Of a stretch of 41,112 nucleotides of DNA, positions 1 to 7,135 are shown piece by piece (position 1 is the stretch's first letter; each line of letters begins with the position of its first letter). This stretch comes from Clostridia bacterium (lineage in GTDB: Bacteria > Bacillota > Clostridia > Oscillospirales > CAG-272): contig JAFTQX010000041.1 in NCBI GenBank assembly GCA_017462545.1, forward strand, positions 1 to 41,112, in the 5' to 3' direction. The position numbers and the translations under genes were made by a program. The notes under the pieces are model-generated. The model had not been told where the DNA came from and did not search any database. It saw only the letters and a program-made list of their open reading frames with translations.

Positions 1-110
1 GAGCCTGCCGCTGCGGCGGGACTACGCATAGCTAAAGCTTTTTGGAACCACCAGTCGCACTGGTGGTTTTCGCGCGAAGTCCCCTTTCGGCGCCTTCGCG
101 ATACAACGAA
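1..110. repeat. Interspersed hairpin repeat, family H, copy 1
   Basis: Shares an identical 25-nt run (30-54) with 17703-17727, and its first 20 bases closely match 17412-17431. It carries a 10-bp perfect hairpin (46-55 pairing with 59-68) followed by a TTTTCG-like tail and then runs straight into a terminator at 111-148. The same order, repeat then terminator, occurs at 17690-17811. No coding sequence is visible. The left edge may lie outside the window. Confidence 0.75.
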
Positions 111-148
111 AACAGGCAGGAGAATGTTTTTTCATTCTCCTGCCTGTT
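111..148 (-). terminator. Strong hairpin terminator
   Basis: A perfect 16-bp stem (111-126 with 133-148) around a six-T loop. On the minus strand it ends the SLOG gene; it lies 3 nt past the second stop codon (153-151) of that gene, which fits the longer, amber-interrupted reading frame. T-runs on both sides could make it bidirectional. Confidence 0.85.
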
Positions 149-201
149 TTTTAAGAAGGACTAACCTTCACCAAAATCACCTTTTTACCAATTTTGCTAG
201 C

Positions 202-489
202 CTACTTCATCGTATACGCTGTTCCTTTAGAGCTGCCATCCCATATCACCAATGCCAGATCGCAAAGCTCTACCAATTTTTCGTTCCGTTTCAGCGGCGC
301 TCCCCTTCCAAAACGGTCATATTGTGGACGCAATATCAGCTTGGACAGGCGGTTTTTGTCTGCATATGCTTCTGCCAGTGTATCGATTCCGTCAGCGCCG
401 CCTGTCATAATCATATGAATGCCTTCGGGAATATGTTGTGCCAAATCAAATTCCTTAATGCTTCTTGAGCCTACTATCAGCAATTTCAT
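202..489 (-). CDS. SLOG-family (DUF2493) protein, cut short by in-frame TAG
   Basis: A 95-residue protein of the DUF2493/YspA-like SLOG family, a Rossmann-like nucleotide-binding fold whose physiological role is not settled. Visible motifs are the N-terminal VGSRSI, the central GGADGIDTLA, and a C-terminal VIWDGSSKGT. The start at 489 is chosen because GGAGGAGAGAAGG directly precedes the ATG; upstream codons in the same frame lie in the promoter region. The frame stops at TAG (204-202), but the same frame then continues with ASKIGKKVILVKVSPS and ends at TAA (153-151), just before the terminator. That tail is the last helix and strand expected in this family, so the gene is either a recent nonsense mutant or read through. 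TAG is a normal stop elsewhere here (rsmE, the AraC gene). Divergent from the XRE gene. Confidence 0.75.
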   Translation of the reverse strand: MKLLIVGSRSIKEFDLAQHIPEGIHMIMTGGADGIDTLAEAYADKNRLSKLILRPQYDRFGRGAPLKRNEKLVELCDLALVIWDGSSKGTAYTMK

Positions 490-541
490 CCTTCTCTCCT
501 CCGCGGCAACAAAATCATTATATTGCATATAAGGTTTCCTA

Positions 542-625
542 TATTTTATCATATAAAATTTAAAAAGTAAATAAGGTAAAATATTTTTGTCAAATATTTG
601 ATAGCTTTTGTTATATGATAAAATA
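542..625. promoter_or_regulatory. Divergent promoters and perfect 15-bp inverted repeat, possible XRE operator
   Basis: The AT-rich gap between the SLOG and XRE genes holds a perfect inverted repeat: 542-556 (TATTTTATCATATAA) and 611-625. Each arm contains a -10-like TATGAT for the gene it faces. For the rightward gene TTGTCA (587-592) is a possible -35. Identical palindromic half-sites over both -10 regions suggest a small regulator, plausibly the neighbouring XRE protein, that represses both genes. The binding is inference. Confidence 0.5.
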
Positions 626-640
626 ACCAGCGAGGGCATT

Positions 641-877
641 ATGGAAGATAGTCAATATAAAATGAATTTGATTAAAATAGGTTTAAAAATTGCCTATTAC
701 AGAAAGCTTCAAGGAATGACACAAGAAGAGCTTGCAGAGGCCTGCGACTTGTCGTCCGGCTATGTTTCGCAGCTTGAAGCGCCGAATTGCTTTTTCTGCC
801 CTTCGCTGAAAACCCTGTTTAAAATAGCGGAGGCTCTTGGCACCACCATTTCAAAGCTGACAGACATAGAGGATTAA
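641..877 (+). CDS. Small XRE-family HTH transcriptional regulator
   Basis: A 78-residue protein that is nearly all one Cro/C1-type helix-turn-helix domain: an IGLKIAYYRKLQGMTQEELA helix pair, the recognition helix LSSGYVSQLE, and a closing SLKTLFKIAEALGTTISKL helix. The ATG at 641 follows a GAGGG site; a TTG at 608 in the same frame lies in the promoter and is less likely. No ligand-binding or dimerisation domain is present, so it probably binds DNA as a simple dimer. It is divergent from the SLOG gene and shares the inverted repeat at 542-625, which suggests autoregulation and control of its neighbour. The target is inferred. Confidence 0.85.
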   Translation: MEDSQYKMNLIKIGLKIAYYRKLQGMTQEELAEACDLSSGYVSQLEAPNCFFCPSLKTLFKIAEALGTTISKLTDIED

Positions 878-904
878 AGGCGAGCCTCGATATTTTTGAA
901 TCAT

Positions 905-950
905 AACAAAAGGCACTTATGGCGAAAAAATCCCGTAAGTGCCTTTGTTT
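905..950. terminator. Bidirectional terminator between convergent genes
   Basis: AAAGGCACTTA (909-919) pairs with TAAGTGCCTTT (936-946), flanked by A/T-rich ends on both sides. It lies between the stops of the XRE gene (877) and the leftward secreted-protein gene (956) and can serve both. Confidence 0.8.
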
Positions 951-955
951 TATCC

Positions 956-3751
956 TTATTGCATCTTCATGGCAAGCTCGCGCTCGTAGGCATAAATGCG
1001 TGCGCTATTGCCGTAGGCAAGCAGCGCAGCGATCAAGGCGTTGTGCTCCTCGCTTACCGTAGAGGAGGTGCCGGCAGCATAGGCCTCTACGCTGTAGGTC
1101 AGCACCGCGCTATACCGCAGCTGCCCATAAGCACCCGTACGGATGCGCAGATAGAAGGTTCTGCTCGCCTCGGAAAACGGAATGCTTGGCAGGGTGACGA
1201 CACCATCCTTCAGGCGGTATCCCTTGGCACCGATAAAGCTCGGCGTGGTAGCGATCTCCACAAAGGTGGATTCTGACTCAAGGGGATCCTCAAGCCCGTA
1301 CACGCGGAAGGAAAGCCCATGATCAAGCACCAAGCTGACCGCCTCAAAGGTGGTATAGATGGTATTTTTGTCCGGCTCGCTGAGGCTGCTGCTTCCCGTA
1401 AAGAGAGCACCCTGCTGCGTGCCGCAGGCAAGCTGCGCGCTTGACAGGCGATCGGTAACCAGGTCGGTCGTCGCATGTTCAAAGAATCTCTGCGCGGCAG
1501 CACCATAAACGAGCAGGTCGGTGATCATGCGGTTGCGCAGGCTGTCTGCCCCGTACAAGGCGGTTGCATAATCAAAGATCGAAAAGCGAACAACGCCGCC
1601 GTACAGCGTCTGCCCCTCTGCTGTCTTGATATAGGGGCGAACATACACATTCTCGCCCATATCCGTGGCATCCAGCCCGGTATAGACATAGCAGCAGGTA
1701 TTTTTCGGCGAGGCCTCGGCCTTCACGACCTCAGCCAGCTCTGTCGCGGTATCGTAATTTTCCTGCGGGGCACGCCATACAAGCAGACCGTGCTCCTTTG
1801 CCTCAAAATAGGATTCGGCTGCGGCGGTATAGATCCGCACCGAGAGATCCGAGGTGAGCATCATGCTTACCCCCGTGATCGCCACGCGGTCAGAAAGCGT
1901 GGTGTAGGTGATGGTTGGCGTGAGATAGAGCGGCACGCCCTCGCTCTGCCCCTCGGGCAGCGAAACACGGAAGGAGAGGATATCCCCCGCCGAAACGGCA
2001 AGCTCGTAGCTGCGCGAGCCAACAACACCGGCGTTCCCGGTCAGGGCCTCGATCGTTTTGTCGTTCCTTTTGACGGTGACATCATACTCGCCGCCCTCGC
2101 CGAAGGCCGCAAGATCCAGCTTGATGCGCCCGCTGTAGCGCACCTCATAGGTGAGCAGCAGGTCATACCGCTCGCCGGGGCAAAGCCCTGCGGCAGATGC
2201 GCCCTGATAGCTTGTGGCCAAATAGCCCTCGCTCTTATCCTTGCCGGGCAGAAAATTGTTTTCCTCATCGGTGGTCGTCAGCGTGGTATAAGCCGCATCC
2301 CCGCGGGCAGCGGCGGCATATTGCCAGCGACCGCGGAAGGCAAGCAGACCGCCCCCTTGGGCAGGATCCCGCATGAGGGGATAGTTGTCAGCCAGCGAGC
2401 TGCCAACCGTGCTTGGACGAGGGAGAGAGGAATCCACACTGATATAAGAAACGGTCAGGTCAAGATCCTTTGTGGTCATGCTGTGCCCGTTTCTGGCCAC
2501 AAAGCAATACTGAATGCGGTCACCTTGCGTCACGCGTACATCCTGCAGCGTCGCAGACAGACCCGTGGCCTGCGAGGCGGAGGCTCCCTCGGCCGTCAGG
2601 TTGTACCAATGGCTATAATCGGTCAGACTGCCGCCATTCTGCGGCCAGATCATTTGCTCATTTTTGAGAATACAGAAAAGCATATCCTCGCCGTTGCTCT
2701 GTGTGGCGGTGATGTTGCCCACGCGCACACTCACGCGGCCGGAGGCAGGTGCCTCATAGGAGAAGATGGTGATATAATTGTTGGCGGTGATCACCACGCC
2801 GTTTTGCAGATAAAGTCCGCCGTACACCCACTGGTCGTTTCCGCCGCGGTTGATGATGCAGAAGGTGGAGTCTAATTTGGTAAAGGGGATATAGGGTGCC
2901 GAGCCATCACGCGGGATCGAGCCGATAGACCAGTTATCGCCGCAGTTGTTGATCAGATAAAAGGCACCATTGTTGCCGTAGGTGGGGAAATTCTCCCCCT
3001 TGAAGTTGAAACGAGAGGAGGTAATGGCCGGGGCGTTGGCCGTGCGATAGGTCACGCGCGGATAGGCGTACATCTGCGTGCCGGTGCCACGGCGAAAAGC
3101 GAAGGAGACCGTCTCTCCCTCATTCACGGGAACCAGCAGGTTATCCAGCTCGCGGTTGATCTCCACCTCACCGCTCATCCCCGTAATGGCAAACCAAGAC
3201 GAATGATCCGCCACCGAAAAATCGAGGTTGGTAGCGGGAAAGACCATGCGCTGCCCCACAAAAATGGCAAAAAAATTCCCCTCGGACGGAATAAAGCTAT
3301 CAAGCGAGAAGGTCATCGTTCCCGAAACGGGCGCGGTATAGGCCAGCACCGTGGCAAAGCCCTCCCCTTTGGCCGCATGCATCTCCAAGGAGTTTCGGTC
3401 AATCGTGCCGGCAGGAGAATCCCATTGGCTGACCACATCACGCATCAGCCATGTATGGGAGGAGGAGTTGACATAGGAAAACGGCGCATAGCCGGCCGCC
3501 GTCATATACCCCGCACTCCAGCCGCCGCGGTAGGTGATCGCGCAGGCAGCGCTGTCATACGCCCACATGTTGTCACGCAGAGAGGTGGAAAAGCCGGCTG
3601 AGCCCTCCTCGGGCAACACCGACGGCTCCAGCTTGACCGAGGTCATAGCATCACCGGGAGAAGCAAGCACAGGCAATGTATAGATCATCGAGGATAGCAG
3701 CATACAAGCTGCCAACACAAGCGCAAGCGTGCGCCGATGGTGATATTTCAT
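956..3751 (-). CDS. Large secreted protein of unknown function with three tandem beta-rich modules
   Basis: A 931-residue protein that I cannot assign to a named family. The start at 3751 follows AGAGGAGA and opens a clear signal peptide (KYHHRR, then a hydrophobic core ending near LPVLA-SPG), so it is exported. Residues about 40-235, 245-435 and 440-600 look like three divergent copies of one module: each has a Tyr-[TE]-A/V-P-x-SG-type strand (YTAPVSG, YEAPASG, YEVRYSG), a 'W/F-type core', and a late strand reading 'GETVSF', 'GDRIQY' or 'GDILSF'. About 605-931 is a different domain containing GVSMMLTSDLSVRIY and paired strands. No LPXTG motif, transmembrane anchor or dockerin is visible at the C-terminus. 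A single gene with its own promoter (3786-3814) and terminator. It could bind carbohydrate or cell-wall polymer, but nothing catalytic can be seen. Confidence 0.75.
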   Translation of the reverse strand: MKYHHRRTLALVLAACMLLSSMIYTLPVLASPGDAMTSVKLEPSVLPEEGSAGFSTSLRDNMWAYDSAACAITYRGGWSAGYMTAAGYAPFSYVNSSSHTWLMRDVVSQWDSPAGTIDRNSLEMHAAKGEGFATVLAYTAPVSGTMTFSLDSFIPSEGNFFAIFVGQRMVFPATNLDFSVADHSSWFAITGMSGEVEINRELDNLLVPVNEGETVSFAFRRGTGTQMYAYPRVTYRTANAPAITSSRFNFKGENFPTYGNNGAFYLINNCGDNWSIGSIPRDGSAPYIPFTKLDSTFCIINRGGNDQWVYGGLYLQNGVVITANNYITIFSYEAPASGRVSVRVGNITATQSNGEDMLFCILKNEQMIWPQNGGSLTDYSHWYNLTAEGASASQATGLSATLQDVRVTQGDRIQYCFVARNGHSMTTKDLDLTVSYISVDSSLPRPSTVGSSLADNYPLMRDPAQGGGLLAFRGRWQYAAAARGDAAYTTLTTTDEENNFLPGKDKSEGYLATSYQGASAAGLCPGERYDLLLTYEVRYSGRIKLDLAAFGEGGEYDVTVKRNDKTIEALTGNAGVVGSRSYELAVSAGDILSFRVSLPEGQSEGVPLYLTPTITYTTLSDRVAITGVSMMLTSDLSVRIYTAAAESYFEAKEHGLLVWRAPQENYDTATELAEVVKAEASPKNTCCYVYTGLDATDMGENVYVRPYIKTAEGQTLYGGVVRFSIFDYATALYGADSLRNRMITDLLVYGAAAQRFFEHATTDLVTDRLSSAQLACGTQQGALFTGSSSLSEPDKNTIYTTFEAVSLVLDHGLSFRVYGLEDPLESESTFVEIATTPSFIGAKGYRLKDGVVTLPSIPFSEASRTFYLRIRTGAYGQLRYSAVLTYSVEAYAAGTSSTVSEEHNALIAALLAYGNSARIYAYERELAMKMQ

Positions 3752-3785
3752 AAATCTCTCCTCTGAAAAGAATTCTATTTTATAT

Positions 3786-3814
3786 ATTTTAGCATTATCC
3801 GGAGAGAATGTCAA
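3786..3814 (-). promoter_or_regulatory. Promoter of the secreted-protein gene
   Basis: On the minus strand, TTGACA (3814-3809), a 17-nt spacer and TAAAAT (3791-3786), about 35 nt before the ATG at 3751. Confidence 0.75.
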
Positions 3815-3876
3815 GCCTTGCGCCTACGGTTGTTGGGGGAATTTTGTATTTGCGAAAAAGAGATGTCTCCCCCAAA

Positions 3877-3912
3877 ACAAGAAAAAACCGCCGTGCGGCG
3901 GTTTTTTCTTGT
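3877..3912. terminator. Bidirectional terminator after serA
   Basis: A palindrome with a CCGCC/GGCGG core flanked by A6 and T6, so the T-run serves on both strands. It sits 6 nt past the serA stop. Confidence 0.85.
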
Positions 3913-3917
3913 CCTTC

Positions 3918-5078
3918 TTACAAAAGCGTTACGCGAATAACGCCCTCGATCTTGGAAAATACCTTTGCTGTCTCTTCACTGACGGGGCGGCTGACATCCA
4001 GGATGGTATAGGCAGCCTCGCCGCGCGAGCCGTTAGAAAGGTTTTCAATGTTGATGCCCTCGTTCGAGACGAGCGAGGTCAGGCGGGAAAGCACGCTGGG
4101 CACGTTGCGGTGCAGCACGCAAATGCGCTGCGCGCCGCTGCGCGGCATGCTGACCTTGGGGAAGTTGACCGAGTTGACGATGTTGCCGTTCTCCAGATAA
4201 TCCTTGATCTGCTTGCAGGCCATGACAGCGCAATGATCCTCCGACTCGTAGGTCGAGGCGCCCAAGTGTGGGATGTTGACAATGCCGGGCACGCCAACGG
4301 TTGCCTCGGTCGGGAAGTCGGTGATGTAGGCAGCTACCTTGCCGGAGGCCAGTGCCTCCTTCATATCCTCGGCGTTGACCAGATCCGCACGCGCGAGGTT
4401 GATGATGCGCACGCCATCCTTCATCATATCGATGGTCTTTTTGCAGATCATGCCCTTGGTCTCGCCCGTGGCGGGAACGTGCAGGGTGATATAATCAGCA
4501 TCGCGATAGATCTCCTCATACGCAGAGGCCTTTTTGATCGCGGTGGAGAGTGCCCAAGCAGCGTTGACCGTGATGTAAGGGTCGCAGCCGATGACCGACA
4601 TGCCAAGCGCATCAGCCGCGTTGGCCACCATGCCGCCAATCGCGCCAAGACCGATAACGCCCAGCGTTTTGCCGGTCAGCTCATGGCCAACATAAGCACT
4701 CTTGCCCTTTTCTACCGCCTTGGCGATCTCCTCGCTGCCCTTGAGGGTGTTTACCCACTCAATGCCGCCCACCACATTGCGCGAGGCAAGAATCAGCGCG
4801 GCAATGGTCAGCTCCTTCACGCCATTGGCATTGGCACCCGGGGTGTTGAAGACTACGATGCCCTGCTCGGTGCAGCGGTCTACCGGGATGTTGTTGACAC
4901 CCGCGCCCGCGCGGCCGATCGCACGCAGCGAGGGGGCAAGCTCCATATCATGCATCGCAGCCGAGCGAACCAGAATGGCCTCCGGATCTGCGATCTCTGT
5001 CGCTACCTCGTAGGCATCCTTGTCAAAAACATCGGTGCCGCAAGCAGCGATCTTATTCAGCATTTGAATATGTTTCAT
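3918..5078 (-). CDS. serA: D-3-phosphoglycerate dehydrogenase
   Basis: Oxidises 3-phosphoglycerate to 3-phosphohydroxypyruvate with NAD+, the first step of serine synthesis, in the cytoplasm. The 386-residue protein is the short form with a C-terminal ACT domain and no intervening domain. Visible: GRAGAGVNNIP (56-65), the Rossmann GLGAIGG (143-149), an active-site LAR (Arg230), a PTEAT segment in place of the usual acidic loop, and PHLGAS with catalytic His271. Residues about 317-386 form the ACT domain (RICVLHRNVPSVLSRLTSLV), the usual place for serine feedback. The start lies one base after the serC stop, so the two genes are translationally coupled in the order serC-serA. Confidence 0.95.
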   Translation of the reverse strand: MKHIQMLNKIAACGTDVFDKDAYEVATEIADPEAILVRSAAMHDMELAPSLRAIGRAGAGVNNIPVDRCTEQGIVVFNTPGANANGVKELTIAALILASRNVVGGIEWVNTLKGSEEIAKAVEKGKSAYVGHELTGKTLGVIGLGAIGGMVANAADALGMSVIGCDPYITVNAAWALSTAIKKASAYEEIYRDADYITLHVPATGETKGMICKKTIDMMKDGVRIINLARADLVNAEDMKEALASGKVAAYITDFPTEATVGVPGIVNIPHLGASTYESEDHCAVMACKQIKDYLENGNIVNSVNFPKVSMPRSGAQRICVLHRNVPSVLSRLTSLVSNEGINIENLSNGSRGEAAYTILDVSRPVSEETAKVFSKIEGVIRVTLL

Positions 5079-5079
5079 A

Positions 5080-6174
5080 TCAGTTCTCTTCTTTCGGATT
5101 TTCTTCGGCGAATTTCTTCATAAATTCTACCAGCTTTTCCACGCCCTCACGCGGCATAGCGTTGTAGATGGAGGCACGCATACCGCCCACGCTGCGGTGA
5201 CCCTTCAGGTTCTTCAGACCGGCAGCAGCAGCCTCGGCGGCAAACTTGGCATCCAGCTCCTTCGAGCCGGTGACAAAGGTTACGTTCATCATCGAGCGGC
5301 TACCTGGCTCAACCGGCGCGGTGTAGTAGCTCTGGCTGTCCAGATAATCGTAAAGAAGGGCGGCCTTCTCGCGGTTCATCTTGGCAATGGCCTCCAGCCC
5401 GCCGAGTGCCTCGATCCAGTCAAAGACCAGCTTCGCAATATAGATGGCGTAGCAGGGGGGCGTGTTGTACATCGAGCCGTTTTCAACAGCCAGCTTATAA
5501 TCGAGCATCGAGGGAGTGATATCCTTGGCGTGGCCAACGAGATCCTCGCGCACGATCACGATGGTCAGACCGGCCATTGAGACGTTCTTCTGCGCGCCGG
5601 CATAGAGAAGACCAAAGCGGGAAACGTCGATCGGCTCGGAGAGGATGCAGGAGGAGATATCGGCCACCAGCGGAATGTTGCCGGTATCAGGGATCTCCGG
5701 GAACTTGGTGCCGTAGATGGTGTTATTAAAGCAGACGTGTACATAGTCAGCATCCGGGCGGATGGCCGTCTTCTCGATCTTCGGAACGAAGGAGAAGTTG
5801 GCACCGGCAGAGGAGGCAGCCACGGCAATGTCGCCGTACTTCTGCGCCTCGGAGTATGCCTTTTTGGAGAACTGACCGGTAATAACGTAGTCAGCGCGGC
5901 CGCTGCCGGAGAGCAGATTGAGCGGTACGGCGGCGAACTGGGTGGAGGCACCACCCTGCAAAAAGAGCACCTTATAGTTATCCGGGATATTCATCAGCTT
6001 CCGAAGAGATGCCTCGGCTGCGTCAATGATTTCCTGATAATCGGAAGATCGGTGGCTCATCTCCATGACGGACATGCCACTTTTCCCGTAATTCAGCATT
6101 TCGGCAGCAGCCTTTCTGAGGACAGGCAGCGGCAACATGGAGGGTCCTGCGGAGAAATTGTAAACTCTTTCCAT
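5080..6174 (-). CDS. serC: Phosphoserine aminotransferase
   Basis: Transfers an amino group from glutamate to 3-phosphohydroxypyruvate, giving phosphoserine; PLP-dependent, class V aminotransferase fold, normal length at 364 residues. Visible: VYNFSAGPSMLP at the N-terminus, the FLQGGASTQF phosphate-binding loop (71-80), and the PLP lysine Lys196 in YAGAQKNVSMAG. The C-terminal GHRSVGGMRASIYNAMP segment is characteristic. First gene of the serC-serA operon. Its ribosome site is weak (GGTAAGTT before the ATG at 6174), but the N-terminus begins exactly as in the family. A phosphoserine phosphatase is not in the window. Confidence 0.95.
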   Translation of the reverse strand: MERVYNFSAGPSMLPLPVLRKAAAEMLNYGKSGMSVMEMSHRSSDYQEIIDAAEASLRKLMNIPDNYKVLFLQGGASTQFAAVPLNLLSGSGRADYVITGQFSKKAYSEAQKYGDIAVAASSAGANFSFVPKIEKTAIRPDADYVHVCFNNTIYGTKFPEIPDTGNIPLVADISSCILSEPIDVSRFGLLYAGAQKNVSMAGLTIVIVREDLVGHAKDITPSMLDYKLAVENGSMYNTPPCYAIYIAKLVFDWIEALGGLEAIAKMNREKAALLYDYLDSQSYYTAPVEPGSRSMMNVTFVTGSKELDAKFAAEAAAAGLKNLKGHRSVGGMRASIYNAMPREGVEKLVEFMKKFAEENPKEEN

Positions 6175-6255
6175 GGTAACTTACCGTTTTACCCACACAA
6201 GGGGTAAACCCTTTCGGAATTGTTTTTCGTCGGTTTTTCCGATACGATATTCATT

Positions 6256-6284
6256 ATTATATACCAAAATCCCCAAATAGTCAA
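6256..6284 (-). promoter_or_regulatory. Promoter of serC-serA; the 6175-6481 gap
   Basis: TTGACT (6284-6279), a 17-nt spacer and TATAAT (6261-6256) on the minus strand, giving an untranslated leader of about 75 nt that holds a small TTTACCC/GGGTAAA hairpin near 6190-6210. The rest of the gap up to the tRNA promoter at 6482 is AT-rich, and I see no gene or riboswitch in it. Confidence 0.75.
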
Positions 6285-6481
6285 TAGCAAAACGAAATTT
6301 TTACAAGGTTTTTGCAAGATAGTTGCCAAAAAATTTCATTTTTAGCCTTGCCAAACGCAAAAAAGCAGTCACTTGACAAGGTTTTTGTCGTGCGTCCTGC
6401 AAAAATTGCAAAATCTTTATCAGGCACGCGCCGGGCGGAGATAGCGGCAAAAAATATTTTTCAAATTTTTCGCAAAAACCG

Positions 6482-6510
6482 TTGACAAAACGGCCACCTT
6501 GTAGTATAAT
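6482..6510 (+). promoter_or_regulatory. Consensus promoter of the tRNA genes
   Basis: A perfect TTGACA (6482-6487), 17-nt spacer, perfect TATAAT (6505-6510). It lies 20 nt before tRNA-Met. Confidence 0.9.
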
Positions 6511-6530
6511 ATATAGGCTCTAATGAGCAT

Positions 6531-6607
6531 GGCGGAATAGCTCAGTTGGCTAGAGCATTCGGTTCATACCCGACAGGTCGTTGGTTCAAATCCGACTTCC
6601 GCTACCA
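6531..6607 (+). tRNA. tRNA-Met (anticodon CAT), elongator type
   Basis: A 77-nt cloverleaf with acceptor arms GGCGGAA/TTCCGCT (G-T at the first pair), D arm GCTC/GAGC, anticodon loop TTCATAC, T arm GTTGG-TTCAAAT-CCGAC and encoded CCA. The anticodon stem has a T-C mismatch at its outermost pair. It lacks the initiator features (three G-C pairs closing the anticodon loop), so it is read as an elongator tRNA. Confidence 0.92.
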
Positions 6608-6634
6608 CAGAAAAAGCCGAAAGGCTTTTTCTGT
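6607..6634 (+). terminator. Perfect hairpin with GAAA loop between the two tRNAs
   Basis: A 12-bp perfect stem (6607-6618 with 6623-6634) closed by a GAAA tetraloop. It starts on the last base of tRNA-Met and ends 2 nt before tRNA-Glu. It may be a partial terminator or a processing signal; no T-run follows outside the stem. Confidence 0.6.
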
Positions 6635-6636
6635 AT

Positions 6637-6711
6637 GGCCCGTTGGTCAAGCGGCTAAGACACGGCCCTTTCACGGCTGTAACATGGGTTCGATTCCCGT
6701 ACGGGTCACCA
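6637..6711 (+). tRNA. tRNA-Glu (anticodon TTC)
   Basis: A 75-nt cloverleaf with acceptor GGCCCGT/ACGGGTC, anticodon loop CTTTCAC (TTC), T arm GGG-TTCGATT-CCC region and encoded CCA (6709-6711). The T stem and acceptor contain the palindrome CCCGTACGGG. Fragments of its 3' end recur downstream (6756-7092). Confidence 0.93.
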
Positions 6712-6746
6712 AAAAAAGAGACACGCATTGCGTGTCTCTTTTTTTT
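6711..6746. terminator. Terminator after tRNA-Glu
   Basis: AAAAAAAGAGACACGC pairs with GCGTGTCTCTTTTTTTT around an ATT loop, with the T-run following. It starts directly on the CCA end. Confidence 0.9.
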
Positions 6747-6755
6747 GCTTTGTGT

Positions 6756-7092
6756 CCCGTACGGGAATCGAACAAGCGCGGTAGTGAATGACGTGCCGGG
6801 GGCACGTCAGAGCCGCGCGGTGACCGAGGCACGGAGAAAAGCCGAAATTCCCCTCGGCTTTTCGTCGCCGTGCCGAGACGGTTCCCGTACGGGTCACGGC
6901 GACGGGAATCGAACTCTTCGCCCGCACCGAACAAGCACCGTCGCATGGATTCGAGAGAGTGCGGGCGAGCGCGTCAAGCTCGCTTGTAAGCGGCGTAAGC
7001 ACTCTCCGCTGATGCCGCCATAGGTGGCAGGATCTCGCGAGAGGCTTCGCTCAGAATGACGCGGGCAGGAAAACGATTCCCGTACAGGAATC
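6756..7092. repeat. Gene-free stretch with four fragments of the tRNA-Glu 3' end
   Basis: Fragments match the T arm and acceptor of tRNA-Glu: 6756-6773 (18 nt, inverted, CCCGTACGGGAATCGAAC), 6882-6897 (16 nt, direct), 6902-6914 (13 nt, inverted) and 7074-7085 (12 nt, direct, then a short inverted AGGAATC). Between them lie other hairpins (ACGTGCC/GGCACGT at 6791-6807; GAAAAGCCGA/TCGGCTTTTC at 6836-6863) and, at 7015-7060, a GGCAGGATCTCGCGAG...TCAGAATGAC segment like the STAR-like repeats elsewhere. No open reading frame is convincing. Confidence 0.65.
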
Positions 7093-7096
7093 AAAA

Positions 7097-7120
7097 GGGC
7101 GGCTCCCAAAGGAGCCGCCC
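7097..7120 (-). terminator. Terminator of the membrane pyrophosphatase gene
   Basis: A 10-bp stem GGGCGGCTCC/GGAGCCGCCC with loop CAAA, followed on the minus strand by TTTT. It lies 16 nt past the stop. Confidence 0.8.
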
Positions 7121-7135
7121 TGTCTTTATACGATC

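Noticed and set aside
1475-2875. A 466-residue plus-strand frame opposite the secreted protein
   Set aside because: Antisense shadow with low-complexity, Arg/Gly/His-rich sequence; the minus-strand gene has a signal peptide, promoter and terminator.
6637-7092. An integrated mobile element at tRNA-Glu
   Set aside because: No integrase or cargo gene is present, only short tRNA fragments; kept as a repeat observation instead.
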